64,000 bases of DNA from Oscillospiraceae bacterium (GTDB taxonomy: Bacteria > Bacillota > Clostridia > Christensenellales > Aristaeellaceae). This document shows positions 9,523 to 17,832 of this stretch, in pieces. The stretch's first letter is position 1, and each line of letters begins with the position of its first letter. A model generated the notes under the pieces. The model was not told where the DNA came from and did no database searches. It worked only from the letters and a program-made list of their open reading frames with translations. A program made the translations under genes and the position numbers. The stretch lies in contig JAIRSO010000018.1 in NCBI GenBank assembly GCA_031255415.1, forward strand, positions 1 to 64,000, written 5' to 3'.

Positions 9523-10362
9523 TCAATGCTCGCTAATCATCCGGTCATAATGTCGTTTCGTCCAGTTCGGGTTGATGATATGCGCTTCCGCCCAGCCTTC
9601 CGGCGGTCCGGACAGTATCAACCCGCCGTCGACGCGGATGGTTGTGCCCGTGATGTACCCCGCCTTATCCGACGCTAGGAACGCTACCAACTCGCCGTTA
9701 TCGCGCGGGGTGCCCATACGCCCCAGCGGCACGGCTTTCTCCAGCCCGATCATGCCCGGACGCGGCTCTCTCGCCGGACGCACTCGCGTCGCGCCTGGCG
9801 CGATGCAGTTGACCCGGATGCCATACGGCGCGAGATCCAGCGCTATAGACTGACACGAGCGGTTTATCGCGGCCTTCAGGCCGCCGTATACCACGTCCTC
9901 CGCGTAAGCGCGTTCGCCTCGCGTCGAGGTCGTGAAGAATATGCTGCCCTTTATCCCGTCTCTAACCATATGTCTTGCCGCCGCCCCAGCCAGAAGCAGG
10001 TACCCCGCGAAGTCGATGCGCATCATCTCCTCGATCTCTTCCGGGGTGACTGTGAGTATGCTATGCCGCGAGTCTTTCGCAGCGTTGCAGCACATAACGT
10101 CTATCCGACCGTAAGCCGCGCGCACTTCGTCAACTAGTTTCGCGGGCAGACTGGTGTCCTGGAACGACGCTTGATAGATGAGGCAGCGCCGACCTAGCGA
10201 TTCAACTTCAGCGCGTGTTTGTTCAGCGCCGTCGGGGTTTCGGTTGTATGTGATCGCCACGTTGTAGCCGTGTTCTGCCAGCACGATGGCTATGCCCTGG
10301 CCAATGCCGCTGGATCCTCCCGTGATAAGCGCGACTTTGGCAGCCTGTTTATCCTGACTCAA
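9523..10362 (-). CDS. SDR family NAD(P)-dependent oxidoreductase
   Basis: ALITGGSSGIGQGIAIVLAEHG, YGGLKAAINRSCQSIALDLAPYGIRVNCIAPG, GTTIRVDGGL. Confidence 0.93.
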   Translation of the reverse strand: MSQDKQAAKVALITGGSSGIGQGIAIVLAEHGYNVAITYNRNPDGAEQTRAEVESLGRRCLIYQASFQDTSLPAKLVDEVRAAYGRIDVMCCNAAKDSRHSILTVTPEEIEEMMRIDFAGYLLLAGAAARHMVRDGIKGSIFFTTSTRGERAYAEDVVYGGLKAAINRSCQSIALDLAPYGIRVNCIAPGATRVRPAREPRPGMIGLEKAVPLGRMGTPRDNGELVAFLASDKAGYITGTTIRVDGGLILSGPPEGWAEAHIINPNWTKRHYDRMISEH

Positions 10363-10472
10363 ACGGATGTACCTCCATCATTGCCGATATAAATGATTCG
10401 CCGGGTATGAGTATAACGCATGGCGGGTGCGGGATCAACCATAAACCGGGAACAGCGCCGTCATAATCAGAG

Positions 10473-10575
10473 CGCCCCTCTTTGTTAATAATGCCCCATG
10501 CAAAGAACGCCCACTCTACCAAGAACATCCCCACTGTCACGAAGCGTGAGTGGGGATGTTATCAACAAAGAGGCG
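10473..10575. repeat. Imperfect long inverted repeat / two-tier hairpin
   Basis: Outer arms cgcccctctttgttaat / atcaacaaagaggcg; inner arms aacatccccact (10524-10535) / agtggggatgtt (10549-10560). Confidence 0.65.
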
Positions 10576-10628
10576 TCATTAACAGAGAGCGCACTCAACG
10601 GAACAAACCGCCGGCACGCTCTCCAAAC

Positions 10629-11618
10629 TCACCACATCTTAACGATGTTAACGTCCTTAAAGTAATGCATGACGATATCCTCCGCGCCGCTGCCGGACTC
10701 CGCCATCCCGTAAGCGCCCCACTGCGACATACCGACTCCATGTCCGTACCCTTTACCCGACATGATAACAGTGCCGTCCTCAAGCTTGACCTCGTCCAAC
10801 AGCGTGGAGCGCATCTCCATGCTGCCCAGCGCGATCCGCAGCGGCGGAGCCTTCACGGACTCGCCGTTTATAACCAGCGTTATCGCGCGTCCCGATTCGC
10901 CTTTCTCGCCGATCTCTATGCCGGTCATCTCGCCGGATAGATTCGCCGCCTTCATCACGCTCTCGGGACTGAACTGCGCCGTCCATTGCCTCGCGTCCTC
11001 CGGCGCGGAAGCGGACTCGTTCCCCTGCGCCACTTGCGTATAAGGCGGCTCGTCCTTCTCGTAATCGAGTCCTTCCTTCGCCAGCGCGGTCTTACCTCCC
11101 GAGTGCGCGTGGAACCACGCGTAAGGGAACTCGCCGCCCGACTCGCCTTGGCTCACCAGAACCATGCCCCGAGTCTCCTCGATGGCCTGCTTGACGCGCT
11201 CGTTAACGCCGCTCTTGTCATACGCCTGCGCTTCCTCGATATCGGTGGATACGTCCGCGCCCTCGTACTTGGATTCCTTCTCCGTCATGAACCTTAGCGT
11301 AAACGTGCGCGCCAGTATCGCCTGCGCCTTGAGCGCCTCCATAGGCCAATCGCTGCGCATCTCGCCCGCGAGCACCCCCGCGAGATAATCCTCGATCGAT
11401 TGCTTCTCTACTGTGCCCGTATCGGTAACGTAGACGTTGATCATCGGGACTTCGCCGCCAAACTCCGTGATCCGCTCGGGCAGCGGGGGTTTCCCAGCCT
11501 GCCCGCCGTCGGCTCCGGGCGCGGGCGGCTCGACCGCTGTCGCGCAAGCGGACAGCGCTAGCGCGAGAGTCAGCGCCATCAGCATCCATCCCGTCCTGCT
11601 TCGGTGCGATGTAAACAT
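10629..11618 (-). CDS. spoIID: SpoIID/LytB domain protein (stage II sporulation protein D-like)
   Basis: EDYLAGVLAGEMRSDWPMEALKAQAILARTFTLRFM, HSGGKTA, GYGHGVGMSQWGAYGMAESG. ATG 11618 preceded by gaggagg. Confidence 0.88.
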   Translation of the reverse strand: MFTSHRSRTGWMLMALTLALALSACATAVEPPAPGADGGQAGKPPLPERITEFGGEVPMINVYVTDTGTVEKQSIEDYLAGVLAGEMRSDWPMEALKAQAILARTFTLRFMTEKESKYEGADVSTDIEEAQAYDKSGVNERVKQAIEETRGMVLVSQGESGGEFPYAWFHAHSGGKTALAKEGLDYEKDEPPYTQVAQGNESASAPEDARQWTAQFSPESVMKAANLSGEMTGIEIGEKGESGRAITLVINGESVKAPPLRIALGSMEMRSTLLDEVKLEDGTVIMSGKGYGHGVGMSQWGAYGMAESGSGAEDIVMHYFKDVNIVKMW

Positions 11619-11621
11619 AAC

Positions 11622-11671
11622 AACCCTCCTCAAAATGGGTTTAATCCCAGTCTACCCATTCGAGGAGGGTT
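11622..11671 (-). promoter_or_regulatory. Hairpin occluding the spoIID Shine-Dalgarno
   Basis: Minus strand: aaccctcctcgaatgggt-agactgggattaa-acccattttgaggagggtt-gttATG; 10 bp + 7 bp stem with the SD in the 3' arm. Confidence 0.65.
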
Positions 11672-11725
11672 TATGCGAGCGCGGCGGCGCTCCGATCCGT
11701 TAGGATCCCAGCGCCTCGCGGACGG

Positions 11726-12184
11726 TTATATCTCTTCCTTAAGCCACCGCATCTGATCCTCCAGCATGCGCCGGAAGTTGGCGCGGTAGTCCGCCACAGC
11801 CGTCCTAAGCGCGTCGTTCTCCGCGTTGAGCGCGGTCTCCTCGCTGCGCGCGGAGCGCATGATCTCGTCGGCTTCGTCGCGAGCCTGGCGCAGGGTCTCC
11901 TCCGCGCGTTTCTTGGAATCGTTGATCGTGTCGTCGCACACGCGCTGCGCGTTGAGCAGCATGTTGCGCACCGTCTCCTCGGACGGCGAGGACGCGCCCA
12001 GCCCGCCCGCCGGCCTTCTGGGCGATGACGACTGCTCCTGGCGCAGGCTCTTGATCTCCTTTTGCAGCCGTTCCAGCTCGTCCACTATCTCGTCCAGGAA
12101 CCTATCCACCTCGTCCGGATCGTATCCGCTGCCCGGCACGACCTGGAACTCTTTCTGTTCGATCATCGCGATTGTCACCGCCAC
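11726..12184 (-). CDS. DivIVA domain-containing protein
   Basis: MIEQKEFQVVPGSGYDPDEVDRFLDEIVDELERLQKEIKSL then coiled coil. Confidence 0.92.
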   Translation of the reverse strand: MAVTIAMIEQKEFQVVPGSGYDPDEVDRFLDEIVDELERLQKEIKSLRQEQSSSPRRPAGGLGASSPSEETVRNMLLNAQRVCDDTINDSKKRAEETLRQARDEADEIMRSARSEETALNAENDALRTAVADYRANFRRMLEDQMRWLKEEI

Positions 12185-12226
12185 GCGCGCCGCCTCCCTA
12201 TCATGACTTCTCGTCGTATTATATAC

Positions 12227-13009
12227 TTACAGAGCCGTGCGTATCCATACAACGCTGAACCTGCCTTTACGGTTCACGCCCGTTCTTTCTTTTAACAACG
12301 CGCGACCCAGTCCGCGAACCGACAGCAAGCCGCCTTCGCCGACCTTCGCGTCCGCGTCCGGCTCGGGCAGATGGTTGAGCTTCACCCGGCCTTCGCGGAT
12401 CAACGCCTGCGCCTGTCCGCGCGAGAGCTTGAACGCCGACGCGACGCACGCGTCCAGCCGGAACGAGGGTATAGTGTCGCGGAACTCGCGCCGATCCCGT
12501 TCTTGATCCGGCATGGACGACTGCGGATCGTGTTCCAGCGCGCACTTTAGCTTGACGCGCCCCGCCGAGTCCAGCGAATCCGCGATATAACCGGCCACCT
12601 CGGCCAAACAGAACAGCAACGCGTAACCGCCGTTCATAACAATATCGCCGAACCGCGCCCTGTCCTGCACGACTGCCAGCGAAGCGCCCAGCAGATCCCT
12701 GTGCGACGGACTGCCGTAAGCCTCCGCCCACGACGCGCGCACGCACGACACAGGCCAATCCAAAACAGCACCGCCATCGCGATAATCGTCCCCTCGCGGC
12801 GTTATCGCGCCGACGCGCCTCTCCGCGCCATCATACCCGCCCCAGAACGCGACCGACATGCCGTGCCTATTCGCGGCGCGAAGCGCGGCGCTCTGCTGAG
12901 CCGGATCAAGGAAAAGCGTAAACGCCATTCCGCCGCGTCCGCTTACTCGCGCGGCTAGCTCGTTCAGTCGGCGCTCGAGCGCGTCCGCGCCGGACGGATC
13001 ATCGCGCAT
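12227..13009 (-). CDS. YlmH family RNA-binding (S4 domain) protein
   Basis: FLDPAQQSAALRAANRHG; S4 domain RLDACVASAFKLSRGQAQALIREGRVKLNH. Confidence 0.88.
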   Translation of the reverse strand: MRDDPSGADALERRLNELAARVSGRGGMAFTLFLDPAQQSAALRAANRHGMSVAFWGGYDGAERRVGAITPRGDDYRDGGAVLDWPVSCVRASWAEAYGSPSHRDLLGASLAVVQDRARFGDIVMNGGYALLFCLAEVAGYIADSLDSAGRVKLKCALEHDPQSSMPDQERDRREFRDTIPSFRLDACVASAFKLSRGQAQALIREGRVKLNHLPEPDADAKVGEGGLLSVRGLGRALLKERTGVNRKGRFSVVWIRTAL

Positions 13010-13309
13010 TCATAACCGCGCGGCTAACCATAACAGTATCGCGCGCGCGGCCTGGAGCAGTAACAACGCGATCAGCGGCGACACGTCTATCGGCAGCCGC
13101 GCGAGCAGGCGCTTCGCGGAAACCGCCAGCCGCCTGTCCAGAAACCTGCGCAGAGGATCGAGCAACGGATCGAGCGCCCGCGAGACGAATTTCGCCGCCT
13201 TGTGCCCGCGCGGCAAAAGCCACATAACGGCAAAGTCGATAACCATGGCGAACGCCAGCAACTGTATGAACAGCGCCACGCCCCGGATTACCGCGCTAAG
13301 CCACAACAT
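13010..13309 (-). CDS. YggT family membrane protein
   Basis: MLWLSAVIRGVALFIQLLAFAMVIDFAVMWLLP...LDPLLDPLRRFLDRRL...DVSPLIALLLLQ; position between ylmH and sepF. Confidence 0.85.
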   Translation of the reverse strand: MLWLSAVIRGVALFIQLLAFAMVIDFAVMWLLPRGHKAAKFVSRALDPLLDPLRRFLDRRLAVSAKRLLARLPIDVSPLIALLLLQAARAILLWLAARL

Positions 13310-13325
13310 CCCGGCTAACCTCCCG

Positions 13326-14048
13326 TCAAGACTGCGCCGCGACGGCCTGATACCTCGAGACCGGCTGGCTATCGGAACTGGATACCTCGACGTTAGGCGG
13401 CGCGAATAAATAATTCCGGTGGGATACGCGCTGAACATGCCCGCCTATCGCGTAAGCCGCGCCGCCGAGCATATCTATCACGCGCTGGCACTGCGCGTCG
13501 TCTATCGATTCGCAGTTGAGTATGACGCTGCGCTCCTCGAGCACGTAGCCGATGATCTGCTGCGCGTCGTCCTTGCGCCTGACGTACACGATGATCTCGC
13601 TGTGCCTGGACGGCGAGGACGAAGCGCCGCCCGCGTAGCCGGACGCGGACGCGGAACCGCCCGCCTGGGAGCCGTACGAAGCGTCGCGAGCGGCGGATCC
13701 GGCGTTACCGCGCGCGGGCATCTGCACGACGTTGTCTATAGGCGAGCGCCTGGAGGCGGCGGAGTCGTATGATCCGGCGGAGCCGGACGAGCCTGGCGCG
13801 CCGTATCCCGAACCGCCGGACGCGCCGTAAACCGTGCGAGGCGCGCCTTTGCGCGGCGGCGAGCCGCCCGAACCGCTTGAGCGCGTTGAATATCCATTAG
13901 ATCGGCCCGCGCCCCTAAACGGCTCGTCCTGGTCGAAACCGTTGTCGGCGAATGGCTCGTCATAGTCGTCGTAATCATCCTGGGCCCGGTCCTCGGGATA
14001 CAGGCCTATGGCTGATCCCAGCCGGTGTAACATCTCCCCAAGCGACAT
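13326..14048 (-). CDS. sepF: Cell division protein SepF with long Gly/Ser-rich linker
   Basis: MSLGEMLHRLGSAIGLYPEDRAQDDYDDYDEPF; C-term VILNCESIDDAQCQRVIDMLGGAAYAIGGHVQRVSHRNYLFAPPNVEV. Confidence 0.92.
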   Translation of the reverse strand: MSLGEMLHRLGSAIGLYPEDRAQDDYDDYDEPFADNGFDQDEPFRGAGRSNGYSTRSSGSGGSPPRKGAPRTVYGASGGSGYGAPGSSGSAGSYDSAASRRSPIDNVVQMPARGNAGSAARDASYGSQAGGSASASGYAGGASSSPSRHSEIIVYVRRKDDAQQIIGYVLEERSVILNCESIDDAQCQRVIDMLGGAAYAIGGHVQRVSHRNYLFAPPNVEVSSSDSQPVSRYQAVAAQS

Positions 14049-14061
14049 GTCCGGATCCCCC

Positions 14062-14883
14062 TTAACGTATTTGCGCCGTTGGCGCGGAACCGAGTCCCGC
14101 AGCCCCGATTGGGTTGGGACGCTGTCCCACTCCCTGACGCGGGCCGAATATCGCACTGCCCATTCGAACCATCGTTGCGCCCTCCCCGGCGGCTATCATG
14201 GCGTCCCCGGACATGCCCATTGACAGATGCGCCATGCGGACGTTCGCTATCGCCTCCGCGCGTATCCGCTCGAACAGGCCGCGCATGCTCCGGAACAGCG
14301 CGCGCAGCAGCGCCTCGTCGTTTGATAAAGGCATCACCGCCATTAACCCCTCCACCCGCAGGTTGGGCAGCCGCGCGAACGCGCGTACGGCGTCCATGGT
14401 TTCTTCTGGCGGGACCCCGCCCTTTTGCGCCTCGCGGCCTATGTTGACCTGAACCAGGCACGCGGCGGTCAGGTTCCGTTTCCCGGCCTGGCGGTCAATC
14501 TCGCCCGCAAGTTCGATCCGGTCCAGCGACTGGATCAAGGTCACCCTCCCTATTATATCGACAACCTTGTTGGTTTGCAACCGTCCAATCATATGAATCG
14601 GCGGATTATCGTATTGTTCGACTCGACATTCGACGGCATGCGCCATTTTTTCGCGGATATCCTGCGCGCGGTTCTCGCCTACGCCTATGATTTCGCCGCG
14701 CGGCAGCATCGAGATTATCTCGATAGGCACGGTTTTAGTAACGGCCAGCAAGCCCGGCGGGTTGTCGGGATCGCGCGCGTTGAGTTTGAGCGCCGCGTTG
14801 ATCGCGCGCACGCGGGCGGTTATCTCCTCGCGCGTTAGCTGGCTCTGCCGCGCGTCGCTTCGCCCGCCGGAGTCGTGTTCCAA
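14062..14883 (-). CDS. YggS family pyridoxal phosphate-dependent enzyme
   Basis: LLAVTKTVPIEIISMLPRGEIIGVGENRAQDIREKM; HMIGRLQTNKV; LSMGMSGDAMIAAGEGATMVRMGSAIFGPR. Confidence 0.94.
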   Translation of the reverse strand: MEHDSGGRSDARQSQLTREEITARVRAINAALKLNARDPDNPPGLLAVTKTVPIEIISMLPRGEIIGVGENRAQDIREKMAHAVECRVEQYDNPPIHMIGRLQTNKVVDIIGRVTLIQSLDRIELAGEIDRQAGKRNLTAACLVQVNIGREAQKGGVPPEETMDAVRAFARLPNLRVEGLMAVMPLSNDEALLRALFRSMRGLFERIRAEAIANVRMAHLSMGMSGDAMIAAGEGATMVRMGSAIFGPRQGVGQRPNPIGAAGLGSAPTAQIR

Positions 14884-14962
14884 CTTAAACGTCCCCCTTG
14901 CGCCGCGCCGGGCGGCGCGCCTAAGCGCGTTGATCCGCCGTCCGCGTCCGTCGGTTCTATGG

Positions 14963-16240
14963 TTAGAATCTCCTGATACGCTGGCCTTCCGCCAGCGTGC
15001 CGCTTTGCACGGGTCTGACGATAGCCTCCCTCGCGTCGCTGGACAGCACCGTCACTGGGATGAACACGGCGGGGTTCATATCCAGCACCACGCCGATCTG
15101 GCCCTCTTTCGCGCGCAGAGCGTCGGACGGCACTAGCAGTCCGCGCACCGCAGGCTCGCCCACCGTCGCCTTAGCCCTGCGCATATTCAGGGTGGGAGCC
15201 GCGTCCGCGTCGATGTAGAACCGCACCAGCAGTTCGCCGCCCGTGCGCGTGGTGGTGGTCACCTTCGCGTCGTAGACGATATCCTCCAGGCCTTCGAACG
15301 CGATCTTGAACGGCTCGTCCGGCTGGGGCTTCCAGTTCTTATCCGTCGTAAGCGCAGCGACGTAGAACCCTTGAGGCCTGACCAGCTTGTACACCCTTTC
15401 CCTCGCGCGTTCGGCGGCCGTCTGCTCGGGCGGCGCGCCGTTCCACACGCCGCGCGCCAAAGCCGGGGTCAGCGACTCTATCGTTTCGCCCGACAGCATC
15501 CGTTCGTATCCGTCCGTATAGAAACTTACTATGCCCGGGGTATCCGCTATATAGGTTATGGTCCAGCTCTCGATGCGTTTGCGCAGGGTCTTTTCCTCGT
15601 CCGTGTAGCGGTTCAGCGCCGCGTCGTTGGGGAACTTCTGTTTCAGATACGACTGCCTCTCGCTCATCGCGCTTTCCAGCTGGCGCTTGAGCGACAGCAG
15701 CGAGGCGGCCTCGCCGGACGACGTTTGAGACGCGGCGCGTATCCGGCTTACCAGCAGGCTGATATCGTAGTCCAGCGCGGTCAGCCTTGTGTCGGGATAC
15801 GTGCTCTGATCCAGCAACGTCCGGTAATACGCCTTGATGTTTTCCAGCTGCCTGTTCAGGTTGTTCACGTCCGACTGGTTGTAAGCGGACGAATACACCT
15901 GCGCTATCTGCGCGCCGCGCGAGACCAGCGCGCCGTCGTCCGCGAGGTACTTAAGTCCGGCGGACGCGCTGTCCATATCGAACAGCGTCTCCTCGCGGAT
16001 CAATATCGCGTCGACCTGGTACGCGCGCCCCGTCTGCCCGGCGGCTACCACGGCGGTGCGGCGCAGCGCGGTCTGGCTTAACTGCCACACAAACAAGCCC
16101 GCCAGCGCGAACACCGTCAGCAGCAGCAGCCCTCCCAGGCGCGTTTTACGTTTCCCGCGTCCGCGCGGGGCGGACATGTTCCGGGGCGGCGGTCTGCGGC
16201 TGGACCCGCGCCGCGCCGCGCGAATGGGTTCGCGGTTCAT
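14963..16240 (-). CDS. HlyD family efflux/secretion periplasmic adaptor-like protein
   Basis: Single N-terminal TM, coiled coil, C-terminal VPSDALRAKEGQIGVVLDMN...VTVLSSDAREAIV. Confidence 0.7.
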   Translation of the reverse strand: MNREPIRAARRGSSRRPPPRNMSAPRGRGKRKTRLGGLLLLTVFALAGLFVWQLSQTALRRTAVVAAGQTGRAYQVDAILIREETLFDMDSASAGLKYLADDGALVSRGAQIAQVYSSAYNQSDVNNLNRQLENIKAYYRTLLDQSTYPDTRLTALDYDISLLVSRIRAASQTSSGEAASLLSLKRQLESAMSERQSYLKQKFPNDAALNRYTDEEKTLRKRIESWTITYIADTPGIVSFYTDGYERMLSGETIESLTPALARGVWNGAPPEQTAAERARERVYKLVRPQGFYVAALTTDKNWKPQPDEPFKIAFEGLEDIVYDAKVTTTTRTGGELLVRFYIDADAAPTLNMRRAKATVGEPAVRGLLVPSDALRAKEGQIGVVLDMNPAVFIPVTVLSSDAREAIVRPVQSGTLAEGQRIRRF

Positions 16241-16294
16241 AGGCGGCCTCCCGGCGTTAGTTGAGACTTCATACCTATATAACGAATCAGCGGG

Positions 16295-17053
16295 CTAATT
16301 GTTTTCCTCCAAACCCAGCCTCAGCCGTTCCAGTACGCGCCGCTCCATGCGCGACACGCGCATCTGGGACGATCCCATCCTGCGCGCCGTCTCGCTCTGG
16401 CTGCGCTGCGCCGCGAAACGCAGAGCCAACAGCCTGCGCTCGTCCGGCGGCAGTCCTGCCATCGCGCGCGTCAGAAGGTCTCGATCCTCGACGCGCTCGA
16501 ACCCGGATTCCTCCGCGCCGACCGCCATGCCCAGCCCGCCCGGCTCGCCGTCCTCCGGCTCGGCGGACGGCGCGTCCAGCGACAGCGCGGAGACCGCGCG
16601 GCGCGACTCTATGGCTTCCAGCGCCGTTTCCTCCGCCACCCCCGTCTCGCGCGCAATCTCTTGCACGGTAGGCTCGCGACCCAGGCTTGCCGCCAGCGAG
16701 TCCCGCGCGGCGCGCATCCTGCCGTATAACTCGAAATGGTTGCGCGACAGGCGCATCACGCCCGCTTTATCCCGGAAGTAGTTGCGCACGGCTCCCGTCA
16801 GCGTCGCCGCCGCGAATGTCGCGAACCGCGCGTTCTTTTGCGGATCGAACCGTTCTACCGCGCCTATCAGCGCCACGGACGCGACCTGCGTTAGGTCGTC
16901 CAGATCGACGCCGCGTCCCGCGAACCTTCGCGCGACCCGCCCCGCCAGATACAGGTAATGCTCCGTCAGCGCGTTGCGCTCGTTGATCCCCCGCGAGGCG
17001 AAGTAATCGACCCACAGCGCATCGGGTTCGCGCGGCGCGAGTTCAGCCGCCAC
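16295..17053 (-). CDS. RNA polymerase sigma factor, SigB/SigF/SigG family
   Basis: LTEHYLYLAGRVARRFAGRGVDLDDLTQVASVALIGAVERFDPQKNARFATFAAATLTGAVRNYFRDK; region 4 LPPDERRLLALRFAAQRSQSETARRMGSSQMRVSRMERR. Confidence 0.9.
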   Translation of the reverse strand: MAAELAPREPDALWVDYFASRGINERNALTEHYLYLAGRVARRFAGRGVDLDDLTQVASVALIGAVERFDPQKNARFATFAAATLTGAVRNYFRDKAGVMRLSRNHFELYGRMRAARDSLAASLGREPTVQEIARETGVAEETALEAIESRRAVSALSLDAPSAEPEDGEPGGLGMAVGAEESGFERVEDRDLLTRAMAGLPPDERRLLALRFAAQRSQSETARRMGSSQMRVSRMERRVLERLRLGLEENN

Positions 17054-17480
17054 GGTACGCTTCCCCCGCGTCCCCGGCGTTGTAGTCCATTTCCATATGG
17101 ATGGCGTAAACGCCGCGCTCGTCGCTGTGCAGCCGCGCGGACGCGGCTAGCGTCTCCAGTATGCCTTTAGCCAGCGCCTCGCTCTGCGCGTCCTCGCCGA
17201 GGCTCGCCGTTTGAACCGGATCGTCCGCGTTCTCCGCGCGGATCGACTCGAACGCGATAGCCAGCCGGCCGCGATCCCAACTACAGGTCATGCGCAGCGC
17301 GTCCGCAGCGGCGCGCTGATGCGTTAGGCAGTAGCACGCCTCGTCCGCCGCGATGCGCGCGTCCTCTAGCATGTCCAGCCCGAACCCGCACCGCGCGCAC
17401 ACCCCCGACAGCGTCATCCGCGCTATCAGCAGCATATCGTCCCGCGCCGGTATCGTCAGTTCGACCACTCCGCCTGTCAT
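17043..17480 (-). CDS. ATP-binding anti-sigma factor-like protein (SpoIIAB/RsbW type)
   Basis: VELTIPARDDMLLIARMTLSGVCARCGFGLDMLEDARIAADEACYCL; stop overlaps the sigma gene start by 11 nt. Confidence 0.7.
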   Translation of the reverse strand: MTGGVVELTIPARDDMLLIARMTLSGVCARCGFGLDMLEDARIAADEACYCLTHQRAAADALRMTCSWDRGRLAIAFESIRAENADDPVQTASLGEDAQSEALAKGILETLAASARLHSDERGVYAIHMEMDYNAGDAGEAYRGG

Positions 17481-17718
17481 ACGGATGATCCTATCGCGGG
17501 CGGAAGGCTTTGTCAAGAAATTGACAAAATCTGTAAAAAAATACACAATTTCTTAATGATTGCCGCGCGTTCGACAGCCTCGCGCGAGGTTAACCGATCA
17601 ACCTAATCCGACCGTGAGCGCGGAGGTTTCGGCGCGGCTTAGACGGCGTTATAACCTGGATAATGGGCATGTTTTGGCATATCGACTGAAAACCGCGGTT
17701 GATTGTCTGAAAAAGTGC

Positions 17719-17748
17719 TTGACAGACCGGTAAACCTGATGATAATAT
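17719..17748 (+). promoter_or_regulatory. SigmaA-type promoter TTGACA-18-TAATAT; palindrome aaccgcggtt just upstream
   Basis: TTGACA 17719-17724, TAATAT 17743-17748; palindrome 17691-17700. Confidence 0.55.
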
Positions 17749-17832
17749 TTATCTACTACACGCCGCGGCGAGCGCGGCGCAATGGTACGCTCATAAACGA
17801 TCGCAACCAATTCGTTAAGGAGGGTTATCCCG

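Noticed and set aside
14006-14461. Minus-strand 151-aa ORF and other overlapping frames in the sepF/yggS region
   Set aside because: Alternative frames of strongly supported genes in GC-rich DNA.
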